64,000 nt of DNA from DATAJX01 sp036261915 (lineage in GTDB: Bacteria; Pseudomonadota; Alphaproteobacteria; UBA2136; UBA6156): positions 186,001 through 250,000 of the forward strand of contig DATAJX010000006.1 in the NCBI GenBank assembly GCA_036261915.1. Direction: 5' to 3'. The position numbers were made by a program, and so were the translations under genes. Of this stretch, positions 50,732 to 58,137 are shown piece by piece (position 1 is the first letter of the stretch; every line of letters starts with the position of its first letter). The notes under the pieces were generated by a model. That model was not told where the DNA came from. It did no database searches and saw only the letters and a list, made by a program, of their open reading frames with translations.

Positions 50732-50737
50732 GGGTGC

Positions 50738-51481
50738 ATGCAGGTGAGCTGCCCCCAATGTGGTACCCATTACAACCTTACGGCCAAACAGGTAGGGCCC
50801 GCGGGGCGCACGCTGCAATGCGCCAAGTGCAAGCACAAATGGTTTGTGGCCCCGGCCAAACCCGCCGCCAGCGCCGCCACCGTTCCCGATGCCGACAACC
50901 CGCCGCCGCTACCGCCTTCAAGCCTGCCGGGGCTCGACGAACTGGCCAGCATCGGCCAGGGCCCGCGCTGGTGGCGCCGTGTGCGGATGGGCTGGGGGCC
51001 CGAAGTCACCCTTACCCTGGCGGGCATTGGCGTGGCCGTACTGGCCATGTTCGGCTTCAACTGGCTGCTCAATTACATACCCGAACAAACGGGCGACGAA
51101 ACCACCGGCGCCAACCCCTTTACCCACCAGCCGGGGCCGCAACCCCGCGGGCTGGTGCTTTCAAACCTCAGCCGCGAGGTAGACCAGCGCGGCAGCAACA
51201 CGGTGCTGGTCATCCATGGCACGCTCACCAACGCTACGCGCGGCACCGCCACCCTGCCCGACCTGCGCGTGCAGTTGCTCGATCGCGAGGGCATCGAGAT
51301 CGACTACTGGCCGGTCAGCTACGCCACCCCCACGCTGGCGCCCGGCCAAAACACCAGCTGGCAGGTCACGTTCGTCAACCCGCCGTTGCAGCGGGTGGCG
51401 GCCTACCGGGCGTTTTTCGCCAACGACAGCATCAGCGCCGCCGCCTCAATCCCTCTTGACACATCGCCCACGCAGGAGTGA
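50738..51481 (+). CDS. Zinc-ribbon (MJ0042) membrane protein with DUF3426-type domain
   Basis: A 247-residue protein: N-terminal zinc ribbon CPQCGTHYN...LQCAKCKHKW (residues 5-35), a Pro-rich linker, a membrane helix (about residues 88-112) and an extracytoplasmic beta-rich domain (VLVIHGTLTNATRGTATLPDLRVQLLDREG). Proteins of this kind are common beside ftsEX in Alphaproteobacteria; their job is unknown. Zinc and a possible link to division are inference. Confidence 0.85.
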   Translation: MQVSCPQCGTHYNLTAKQVGPAGRTLQCAKCKHKWFVAPAKPAASAATVPDADNPPPLPPSSLPGLDELASIGQGPRWWRRVRMGWGPEVTLTLAGIGVAVLAMFGFNWLLNYIPEQTGDETTGANPFTHQPGPQPRGLVLSNLSREVDQRGSNTVLVIHGTLTNATRGTATLPDLRVQLLDREGIEIDYWPVSYATPTLAPGQNTSWQVTFVNPPLQRVAAYRAFFANDSISAAASIPLDTSPTQE

Positions 51482-51490
51482 ACTGACAGC

Positions 51491-51742
51491 ATGCTTCCAA
51501 AGCTGCTCCAGGATACTCTGCGCCAGGCCGACGGCGGCCGGGTCACCTGCTCGCTGCTCACCGACGACGGCCGCATCAACGGCGTCATCGAGCAAACCTT
51601 CTTCGACGATTTTATGAACCAGACCGGCGAGGCGCTTACCCCCGCCAAAAAAATGCGTATCGTGGCCGAAAACATGAGCTTCCTCGAAAGCGAAGCCGCC
51701 AAGCAATTGCGCCTGGGCCACCGCGAGGTCGTCATTCGTTGA
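51491..51742 (+). CDS. Small hypothetical protein
   Basis: An 83-residue, charged, probably alpha/beta cytoplasmic protein starting nine bases after the zinc-ribbon gene, likely co-transcribed. A Shine-Dalgarno-like GGAG lies 12 bases upstream, further than ideal. No family recognised; the layout of DDGRINGVIEQTFFDDFM faintly recalls DUF1488 proteins but is not conclusive. Confidence 0.65.
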   Translation: MLPKLLQDTLRQADGGRVTCSLLTDDGRINGVIEQTFFDDFMNQTGEALTPAKKMRIVAENMSFLESEAAKQLRLGHREVVIR

Positions 51743-51782
51743 CCCGGTTGCAACAGCCCCTCGCGTGCCTGTCAGCCCCCTG

Positions 51783-51812
51783 TTGCTTCCAACTTCCGCC
51801 CAGGGCTATAAT
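51783..51812 (+). promoter_or_regulatory. Promoter of rsfS
   Basis: TTGCTT, 18-base spacer, perfect TATAAT (51807-51812), then eight bases to ATG 51821. Strong core promoter; no Shine-Dalgarno, so leaderless translation is likely. Confidence 0.6.
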
Positions 51813-51820
51813 ATAAGTAG

Positions 51821-52234
51821 ATGCAGCGCACCACCAACGCACGCCTCTCGCCCCAAACTTCCCAGGTACAGTCTTTTGCGCCCCACTTCGCCGAACGCCG
51901 CGAAGCGCTTGTTGCCGCGCTCGATGCCCTAAAGGCCGAAGACATCGTGGTGATAGACCTGACCCAGAAAGCCGCGTTTGCCGACCTGATGATCATCGCC
52001 AGCGGCAACAGCACCCGCCACGTGGCCTCGCTGGCCGATACCGCCATCAACACGCTGGCCAAACTGGGCCACCGCCCCATGGGGGTTGAAGGCAACCGCC
52101 GCGGCACTGCCAGCCAAACGTCCGACGGCTGGGTGTGTGTCGATGCGGGTGATATTGTCATTCATCTGTTCACGCCCAGCAGCCGCGAGCACTACCGGCT
52201 GGAAAAACTCTGGTCGTTCCCGTCCGGCATCTAA
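51821..52234 (+). CDS. rsfS: Ribosomal silencing factor RsfS
   Basis: Binds L14 on the 50S subunit and blocks subunit joining in stationary phase. 137 residues; AEDIVVIDLTQKAAFADLMIIASGNSTRHVASLAD and WVCVDAGDIVIHLFTPSSREHYRLEKLW are diagnostic. The N-terminal ~22 residues (QRTTNARLSPQTSQVQ) extend beyond the usual start but the promoter spacing supports ATG 51821. rlmH follows as in most bacteria. Confidence 0.95.
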   Translation: MQRTTNARLSPQTSQVQSFAPHFAERREALVAALDALKAEDIVVIDLTQKAAFADLMIIASGNSTRHVASLADTAINTLAKLGHRPMGVEGNRRGTASQTSDGWVCVDAGDIVIHLFTPSSREHYRLEKLWSFPSGI

Positions 52235-52274
52235 AAAACAAGCGCAGCCCCTCTACAACCACAACCCTACGGGG

Positions 52275-52280
52275 TATAAG
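52275..52280 (+). promoter_or_regulatory. -10 box of rlmH
   Basis: TATAAG nine bases before ATG 52290; no Shine-Dalgarno and no clear -35. Possible leaderless start for a gene that also lies 55 bases after rsfS. Confidence 0.4.
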
Positions 52281-52289
52281 CTGTTTTTC

Positions 52290-52745
52290 ATGCAAATCAC
52301 CGTACTTGCCACCGGCAGCTGTCGCGACGCCCACATTCTGGCGCTCGAGGGCAACTACATCAGCCGCATGATCACCGGTTGGAATATCAATGTGCGCGAA
52401 ATACGCGACAACCCCAACCCCGACATCGAGGCCACGCACCAGCTGGCGGCCTGGCAAAGCCTGCCCACGCCCAAAATGCTGGTGGTGCTCGACGAAAAGG
52501 GCCAAAGCTTCGGCTCCGAAAAATTCGCCGCCCAGCTGCAGGAGTTCGCCAACCGCGGCCTGCGCAGCATCGCCTTTCTCATCGGCGGGGCCGACGGTGT
52601 GTCCGAGCGCGTCAAAAAAGAGGCGGGCATGGTCATGTCGCTGTCGGGCCTTACCCTGCCGCACCAGCTGGTGCGCGTGTTTTTGGCCGAGCAGCTTTAC
52701 CGCGCCGGCACCATCATGACCAACCACCCCTACCACCGGGTCTAG
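52290..52745 (+). CDS. rlmH: 23S rRNA (pseudouridine1915-N3)-methyltransferase RlmH
   Basis: SPOUT methyltransferase modifying helix 69 of 23S rRNA; 151 residues. LDEKGQSFGSEKFAAQLQEF, FLIGGADGVSERVKKEA, the SLSGLTLPHQLVRVFLAEQLYRA knot and C-terminal TNHPYHR are intact. The envC-like gene starts five bases after the stop. Confidence 0.96.
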   Translation: MQITVLATGSCRDAHILALEGNYISRMITGWNINVREIRDNPNPDIEATHQLAAWQSLPTPKMLVVLDEKGQSFGSEKFAAQLQEFANRGLRSIAFLIGGADGVSERVKKEAGMVMSLSGLTLPHQLVRVFLAEQLYRAGTIMTNHPYHRV

Positions 52746-52750
52746 CGCGC

Positions 52751-53713
52751 ATGGCCATCACCGCCCGCCGCGTGTTGCAAAAGCCGATGCTGGCGGCCTG
52801 CATGCTGCTGCCGGTGGCGGTGTTTTCGGCCACGCCGCAGGCGTTGCAGTACCTTACCAAACAGATCGACGCGCTCGACACCCAGTTGAACGCGCTGAAC
52901 CAGCACATCGAGGTCGAGCAGCAAAAGCAAAAGGTGACGCTGCAGCAAACCGGCGAAGTGACGCGGCAAATGCTCAGCCTCAGCCGCTGGCCCATGCCGT
53001 TGATGACCCTGACCACCCTCACCAGCAACAGCGGCAACGCGCCGCAACTGCTGGCCCACCTGCGCAGCCAAACCGAAACCCGCCTGCAGCAGCAGCAGGC
53101 CCGCCTGCAAACCCTCATCGGCCTACGCGAACAGGCTGGCGCCAAGGCCAGCCAGATCGCCGAGCTGCAGCGCCAATTCGAGGCCGGCACCAGCAAACTG
53201 TCGGCCGAAGAAAAGATCGCCGTGCTCACCGCCGCCAGCAGCGCCAACACGCTGGCGCTAAACATCGAAAGCGCCCTCACCGCGCCGCTCAAAACGGTCG
53301 ATACCCCCACGCTCGAGGTCGAAAGCCTGCCCGCGCCAAACGCACCAAAAAACACCTCCAAACCGGCACCGCAAACCGCCAGCCCCATGCCCGTCAACGC
53401 ACGGCCGCGCGCCACCACCACTGGCCTGCTGTTTTTGCCTGCGCCGGGCGCCAACGTCAGCGCCGCACGCGGCGGCAAGGTGCTGTACGCCGGGCCGTTC
53501 CGGCAGTTCGGCGGGCTCATCATCATCGAAACCGCCCCACGCACCCAGCACGTGTACGCAGGCCTTGGCAGGCTGAATGTCGAGGCCGGGCAAACCGTGG
53601 CGGCAGGCCAGGGCCTGGGCCAGTTGCCCGGCAAGGCGCCGGTGCATTTGTATTGGGAGATCCGCAAAAACGGCAAACCGCTGCCTGCAGGCAAACTGCT
53701 GTCTTCCAACTGA
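52751..53713 (+). CDS. EnvC-like murein hydrolase activator (degenerate M23)
   Basis: Periplasmic protein, 320 residues: signal peptide to about VFSATP (residue 27), a coiled-coil region (30-150) and a C-terminal LytM/M23 domain. The zinc-binding HLHFE of active M23 peptidases reads HLYWE and no first-ligand His...Asp pair is visible, so it should activate amidases rather than cut peptidoglycan, like E. coli EnvC. FtsE and FtsX, which control EnvC, are encoded within 4 kb. Five bases after rlmH. Confidence 0.88.
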   Translation: MAITARRVLQKPMLAACMLLPVAVFSATPQALQYLTKQIDALDTQLNALNQHIEVEQQKQKVTLQQTGEVTRQMLSLSRWPMPLMTLTTLTSNSGNAPQLLAHLRSQTETRLQQQQARLQTLIGLREQAGAKASQIAELQRQFEAGTSKLSAEEKIAVLTAASSANTLALNIESALTAPLKTVDTPTLEVESLPAPNAPKNTSKPAPQTASPMPVNARPRATTTGLLFLPAPGANVSAARGGKVLYAGPFRQFGGLIIIETAPRTQHVYAGLGRLNVEAGQTVAAGQGLGQLPGKAPVHLYWEIRKNGKPLPAGKLLSSN

Positions 53714-53740
53714 AAAAGCCCGGCGCATGCCGGGCTTTTT
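53713..53740. terminator. Bidirectional terminator after envC
   Basis: GCCCGGC-GCAT-GCCGGGC stem flanked by A5 and T5, beginning at the envC stop and lying 19 bases beyond the stop of the minus-strand small gene. Confidence 0.92.
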
Positions 53741-53759
53741 ATTCGTGACAAGATAACCG

Positions 53760-53933
53760 TCAGGCGATCGGGCTCAAACGATCGAACGAGAGCGGCACGC
53801 CGTATTCTTCGCGCAGCGGCTTGTCATGGCTCGGTGTACCGGCATCGCCGACACTGGGTTTTGGAAGTTCCGCCAGCGGCCATTGCCGGCCCAGCAGGCG
53901 GGCCATCTCTTCGTTTCCATCAACTTTTTTCAT
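53760..53933 (-). CDS. Small protein of 57 residues, unknown function
   Basis: Frame starting MKKVDGNEEMARLLGRQWPL and ending DRLSPIA; predicted charged, soluble. GGAG lies seven bases before ATG 53933, and the convergent terminator at 53713-53740 would serve it. It fills most of the otherwise empty gap between envC and ctpA. The proline-spaced middle (LPKPSVGDAGTPSHDKPL) suggests a largely disordered protein. No family recognised. Confidence 0.6.
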   Translation of the reverse strand: MKKVDGNEEMARLLGRQWPLAELPKPSVGDAGTPSHDKPLREEYGVPLSFDRLSPIA

Positions 53934-54038
53934 GGTATTTCTCCATGCGGGGGTTAAACGAAAATGTATTTCACTTACCCCACCCTACCACCTGTTTTGC
54001 CCACTGCAATAAATTATCCCAAAACGGTGCAAACACTA

Positions 54039-54067
54039 TTGCCTACCCGCCCCACAACCCGTAACAA
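54039..54067 (+). promoter_or_regulatory. Promoter of ctpA
   Basis: TTGCCT (54039-54044), 17-base spacer, TAACAA (54062-54067), then seven bases to the GTG at 54075. Supports both the GTG start and a leaderless message. Confidence 0.5.
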
Positions 54068-54074
54068 TGCGCCC

Positions 54075-55538
54075 GTGAAAATCAAAAATAATCTGCTGTC
54101 TTTAATGCTGGCCACTGCACTGAGCACGGCCACGTCCACTGCCATTTCTTCTCAGGTCTGGGCGCAGGATTCCACCGATACCGACGCCGTTGCCGCCACC
54201 GCCGCCCCGCGCGCGGTCAACCCCGGCGTGTACGAAAAACTCGACGTGTTTGCCCACGTGCTGGAAAAGATCCGCACCAGCTATGTCGAGCAGGTGACCG
54301 AAACCGAGGTAATCGAAAACGCCATCAACGGCATGCTCACCAGCCTCGACCCTCACAGCAGCTACCTCAAGCCCGAAGATTTTGAAGACCTGCAGCAAAC
54401 CACCAAGGGCGAATTCGGCGGTCTGGGCATCGAAGTGACCATGGAAAACGGTTTGGTCAAGGTTGTCAGCCCCATCGAAGACACCCCGGCGGCAGCCGCA
54501 GGCCTCGAAAGCGGCGACTACATCATCCGGCTGGATAACAAAGACGTGCAGGGCCTGACGCTGAAAGACGCCGTCGACAAAATGCGCGGCGCCCCCGGCA
54601 GCAAGATCAAGCTCACCGTGTTCCGCGAAAGCGAAAAGCGCACCTTTGCCGTCACACTCGACCGCGCGGTCATCAAGGTCAAGCCGGTCAAGTCCAAGCT
54701 GATGGGCAACGGCATCGGCTACCTGCGTATCACCAGCTTCAACGATTACACCGACAACAGCATGCGCGACCACCTCGACCAGCTGCAAAAGGCCAATAAG
54801 GGCCCGCTGAGCGGCCTGGTTATCGATCTGCGCAACAACCCGGGCGGCCTGCTTAACCAGGCCATCGCCGTGTCCGACGACTTCCTGCAGGGCGGCGAGA
54901 TCGTTTCCACCCGCGGCCGCATCGAAGGCCAGAATTCGCGTTACAACGCCCGCCCGGGCGACGTGCTCGACGGCAAGCCCATCGTGGTGCTCATCAACGC
55001 CGGCAGCGCCAGCGCGGCCGAGATCGTGGCCGGCGCCCTGCAAGACCAACGCCGCGCGGTGCTGGTCGGTACCCGCAGCTTCGGCAAGGGCTCGGTGCAA
55101 ACCATCTTCACGCTGCCGGGCGGCGCGGGTATGCGCCTGACCACCGCGCGCTACTACACGCCCAGCGGCCGCAGCATCCAGGCCAAGGGCATCCAGCCCG
55201 ACATCATGGTCAAGGCGCTCAAGCTTAAAAAGTCCGACCTCGACGACGACGATGACGTCAATCCGTCCGAAGCCGCGCTGCCCAAACACCTGATGGGCAA
55301 CAAAGTTGCGGTGGTCGACGAAGTGAGCGGCACCGCCAAGCGCACCGACCTGCCTGCCAGCATCTTTGTCGAGCCCAAGGTCAAAACGCCGTCCGACACG
55401 CTGGTCAACCTCGAAGGCAAGCCCGATGCCCAGCTCGACCGCGCCATGAGCATCATCAAAACGCTGGTCGGCACCGGCCAGCGCACCTCGGGCAACGCCA
55501 CGGTCGTTCCGGCGGCCGATGCCAAAACCGCGCAATAA
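54075..55538 (+). CDS. ctpA: Carboxyl-terminal processing protease CtpA (S41)
   Basis: Periplasmic serine protease that trims envelope proteins and murein hydrolases; 487 residues. Signal peptide to about QVWAQ (residue 32); PDZ domain (about 90-170) with GGLGIEV and DYIIRLDNKDVQG; catalytic Ser in NAGSASAAEIVAGAL and Lys in SFGKGSVQT. An unusual run of Asp residues (LDDDDDV) lies near the end. GTG 54075 is chosen on promoter spacing and signal-peptide form; an upstream ATG at 53964 would add an unlikely 37 residues. Confidence 0.95.
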   Translation: MKIKNNLLSLMLATALSTATSTAISSQVWAQDSTDTDAVAATAAPRAVNPGVYEKLDVFAHVLEKIRTSYVEQVTETEVIENAINGMLTSLDPHSSYLKPEDFEDLQQTTKGEFGGLGIEVTMENGLVKVVSPIEDTPAAAAGLESGDYIIRLDNKDVQGLTLKDAVDKMRGAPGSKIKLTVFRESEKRTFAVTLDRAVIKVKPVKSKLMGNGIGYLRITSFNDYTDNSMRDHLDQLQKANKGPLSGLVIDLRNNPGGLLNQAIAVSDDFLQGGEIVSTRGRIEGQNSRYNARPGDVLDGKPIVVLINAGSASAAEIVAGALQDQRRAVLVGTRSFGKGSVQTIFTLPGGAGMRLTTARYYTPSGRSIQAKGIQPDIMVKALKLKKSDLDDDDDVNPSEAALPKHLMGNKVAVVDEVSGTAKRTDLPASIFVEPKVKTPSDTLVNLEGKPDAQLDRAMSIIKTLVGTGQRTSGNATVVPAADAKTAQ

Positions 55539-55549
55539 CCAGGTAACCT

Positions 55550-56617
55550 ATGGCCGACGGCCCCCTTCCTCCAAAACCACCGCTGCCGCGGTGGTTTTGG
55601 TTTACGCTGGCCGCGCTGGTTGTGGCCATGTTGGCCAGCCTGGCGGCATCGGTGCTGCTCCCCAACCCGTCGCTGGCGCCCGGCCACCCTGCGCCCAAAC
55701 TGGTCAAGGTCGAGCTTTCGCCCGCCGAACCCAGCCCCATCGCGCAACCGGCCGTATCGCCCACCGTGTCGCTCATCGTACCGATGGACCCCGTCAGCCC
55801 TACGGTCACCGAATTCCCCGCCCCATCACAAACGGTCGAACTGCCCACCCCCACCATACCGCTGCCGCCGGTCACCCGCGCCACGCCCGCGCACCTGTTC
55901 TGGCAAACCAACAGCCACGCCGCCGAGTATGCCGAGGTTAAAGGCCCCAGGCTGGCCATTGTTATAGATGACATGGGCGTTTCGCCCGCCGAAACCAAAC
56001 TGGCGCTCGACCTGCCCAAGGCCGTCACCTTCTCGTTCCTGTCATACGGCGCGGCCACCCCCAAGCTCTCGCAGCAGGCGTTCGATAACGGTCACGACAT
56101 CATGATGCACCTGCCAATGGAGCCGCTGCCCCACCCCATCAAGCTCGACCCCGGCCCCGACACGCTGCAGGTGGGCGATGCCCCCGACGTGCTGCTGGCC
56201 AAGCTGGAACACCACCTGCAACAGCTGGGCGCCATTTCGGTGGGCGTCAACAACCACATGGGCAGCCGTTTTACCGCGTGGCCCGAAGGCATGCGCACGG
56301 TACTGCAACAGCTCGATAACCAGGGCTATATGTTCCTCGACAGCCTCACCATCAACCCCACCGTCACCACCGAGGCCGCTAAAGGCTTGGGCCTGCCGGT
56401 GCTGCGCCGCGACGTGTTCCTTGACCACGACCCCTCGCCCGAGGCCATTGCGCACGAACTCGACCGCGCCGTGGCACTGGCCAAAAAGAAGGGCTTTGCC
56501 ATTGCCATCGGCCACCCGCTGCCGGCCACCCTCGGCGTACTGTTCGATAAACTGCCCACCTACAGCGGGGTTACGCTGGTTCCGGTTACCGCAGGCTTGC
56601 CTGCGGTGCATAAGTAA
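55550..56617 (+). CDS. Divergent polysaccharide deacetylase (YibQ family)
   Basis: A 355-residue protein anchored by one N-terminal helix (about residues 16-37), then a Pro-rich linker (40-115) and a deacetylase-like barrel: LAIVIDDMGVSPAETKLALDLPKAVTFSFL, HDIMMHLPMEP, VNNHMGSRFTAW, FAIAIGHPLPAT. Members occur with envC-ctpA in many Proteobacteria and are linked to cell-envelope upkeep; metal-ligand His residues seem present. Starts 12 bases after ctpA. Confidence 0.88.
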   Translation: MADGPLPPKPPLPRWFWFTLAALVVAMLASLAASVLLPNPSLAPGHPAPKLVKVELSPAEPSPIAQPAVSPTVSLIVPMDPVSPTVTEFPAPSQTVELPTPTIPLPPVTRATPAHLFWQTNSHAAEYAEVKGPRLAIVIDDMGVSPAETKLALDLPKAVTFSFLSYGAATPKLSQQAFDNGHDIMMHLPMEPLPHPIKLDPGPDTLQVGDAPDVLLAKLEHHLQQLGAISVGVNNHMGSRFTAWPEGMRTVLQQLDNQGYMFLDSLTINPTVTTEAAKGLGLPVLRRDVFLDHDPSPEAIAHELDRAVALAKKKGFAIAIGHPLPATLGVLFDKLPTYSGVTLVPVTAGLPAVHK

Positions 56618-56687
56618 GCGCAGTGCCGCCCTTTCCCCCCGCAAATAAACGTTTGGTAAATACCCCAAAGTATGAGAGTTTGAGGCC

Positions 56688-57218
56688 ATGGAGCCCGCTT
56701 CAAAGCAGGGTCGTTCGCGGCACAAGCGCCGCCGCAACCACCCGAAGCACGGGGCCGACAGAAGCTTGCGCCGGAATGTCGGCTTAGTTGTTGTGAACCA
56801 CGCCGGGTTGGTCCTGGCGGGGTTGCGTTACCATACGGCTAGTAAAGAAAGCGCGTGGCAACTGCCGCAGGGCGGCATCGAAGGCCGCGAACGCCCCCTG
56901 ACCGCCGCCTACCGCGAACTGGCGGAAGAAAGCGGCCTGCAGCCCGACGAAGTGACGCTGGTGGCCGAAAATGCGGGCTGGACCACCTACTACCTGCCGC
57001 GCGAATGGACGCAGGGCCGCCGCTTTAAGGGCCAGACCCAAAAGTGGTTCCTGTTCCGGTATTTAAAGGACGACCTGCCCGATATTTCCCGCGCCGCGCA
57101 CAAAGAGTTCTCCGAACTGAAGTGGGTGCAGGCCGACTGGTTGCACGACCATGTCATCGCCTTCCGCAAACCGATTTACGCCGAAGTGTTCAAGAACTTC
57201 CGCAATCACCTGAAGTAG
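56688..57218 (+). CDS. rppH: RNA pyrophosphohydrolase RppH
   Basis: Nudix enzyme that removes pyrophosphate from mRNA 5' ends and so triggers decay. RRNVGLVVVNHAGLVLAGLRYH, WQLPQGGIEGRERPLTAAYRELAEESGL (the Nudix box) and KGQTQKWFLFRY are diagnostic. 176 residues with an extra basic N-terminal ~25 residues (SRHKRRRNHPKH). A weak GAGG lies near the ATG. Confidence 0.94.
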   Translation: MEPASKQGRSRHKRRRNHPKHGADRSLRRNVGLVVVNHAGLVLAGLRYHTASKESAWQLPQGGIEGRERPLTAAYRELAEESGLQPDEVTLVAENAGWTTYYLPREWTQGRRFKGQTQKWFLFRYLKDDLPDISRAAHKEFSELKWVQADWLHDHVIAFRKPIYAEVFKNFRNHLK

Positions 57219-57219
57219 A

Positions 57220-57819
57220 TCAGGCCACGGCCTTGCGCCCGCTGAGGGCCATGGCCAACGTGCCTTCATCCAAATAATCAACAGCCGAACCCACCGGCAT
57301 GCCCTTGGCGGGCGCCGTTACGGCCACGCCCAGCGGCAGCAGGCGGTCGGCGATCAGGTGCGCGGTGGTCTGGCCTTCAATGGTGCTGGGCAGGGCCACG
57401 ATCACTTCGCCCAGCCCCGCGCCGTTCACGCGCTCCACCAGTTGGGGGATGCGCACATCTTCCGGCCCCACGCCGTCCAGTGCGCTCATCAGGCCGCCCA
57501 GCACAAAGTAGCGGCCTTTAAACACGTTGCTCTTTTCAATCGCCCACACGTCGGCCACGCCTTCCACCACGCACAGCAGACTGTCGTCGCGCTTGGTGTC
57601 AGTGCAAATGCCGCAGGTGTCGGCCAGGCTTAAATTGCCGCAACGGTTGCAGGCCCGCACCTGGCTGCCCACATCGGCCAGTTGGCTCACCACGTCGTGC
57701 AGGGCTTCGGGCTGCGTCAGCAGGTGCAGCACCACGCGCTGGGCGCTGCGGGGACCAAGGCCGGGCAGGCGCCCCACCAGGCGCAGCAACCGTTCCAGCG
57801 GCAGCGGGATCAGGCTCAC
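57220..57819 (-). CDS. recR: Recombination mediator RecR
   Basis: Loads RecA with RecF/RecO. 199 residues: helix-hairpin-helix N-terminus (RLVGRLPGLGPRSAQRVVLHLL), zinc finger CNRCGNLSLADTCGIC (about residues 58-73) and Toprim domain starting at SLLCVVEGVADVWAIE with YFVLGGLMSALDGVGPEDVRI. Downstream of ybaB and dnaX on the minus strand, the classic dnaX-ybaB-recR order. Confidence 0.97.
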   Translation of the reverse strand: MSLIPLPLERLLRLVGRLPGLGPRSAQRVVLHLLTQPEALHDVVSQLADVGSQVRACNRCGNLSLADTCGICTDTKRDDSLLCVVEGVADVWAIEKSNVFKGRYFVLGGLMSALDGVGPEDVRIPQLVERVNGAGLGEVIVALPSTIEGQTTAHLIADRLLPLGVAVTAPAKGMPVGSAVDYLDEGTLAMALSGRKAVA

Positions 57820-57823
57820 GCCG

Positions 57824-58135
57824 TTACCCCATCAGCCCCGGAATCTTGAGGCCGCCCGTCAGCGCGCTCATCTTCTTTTCGGTCAGCGCGTTGGCCTTGG
57901 TGATGGCGTCGTTCACCGCCACGGTCACCAGGTCTTCCAGCGTGGCGATGTCGCCGGGGTCGACGGCGTCTTTTTTGATGGTGATCTTTTTCACCGCATG
58001 CGCACCGCTCACCACCACGTTCACCAGCCCGCCACCGGCGCTGCCTTCAATCTCGGTTTCTTTCAGTTCGGCTTGCAGCTTCTGCATGTTGGCCTGCAGT
58101 TCCTGCGCCTTTTTCAGCATATCGAACATACCCAT
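57824..58135 (-). CDS. YbaB/EbfC nucleoid-associated protein
   Basis: 103-residue DNA-binding protein shaped as a dimeric tweezer. MGMFDMLKKAQELQANMQKLQAEL at the start and VVVSGAHAVKKITIKKDAVDP in the middle match the family. Begins two bases after dnaX and ends four bases before the recR start, so all three are co-translated. Confidence 0.96.
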   Translation of the reverse strand: MGMFDMLKKAQELQANMQKLQAELKETEIEGSAGGGLVNVVVSGAHAVKKITIKKDAVDPGDIATLEDLVTVAVNDAITKANALTEKKMSALTGGLKIPGLMG

Positions 58136-58137
58136 GG

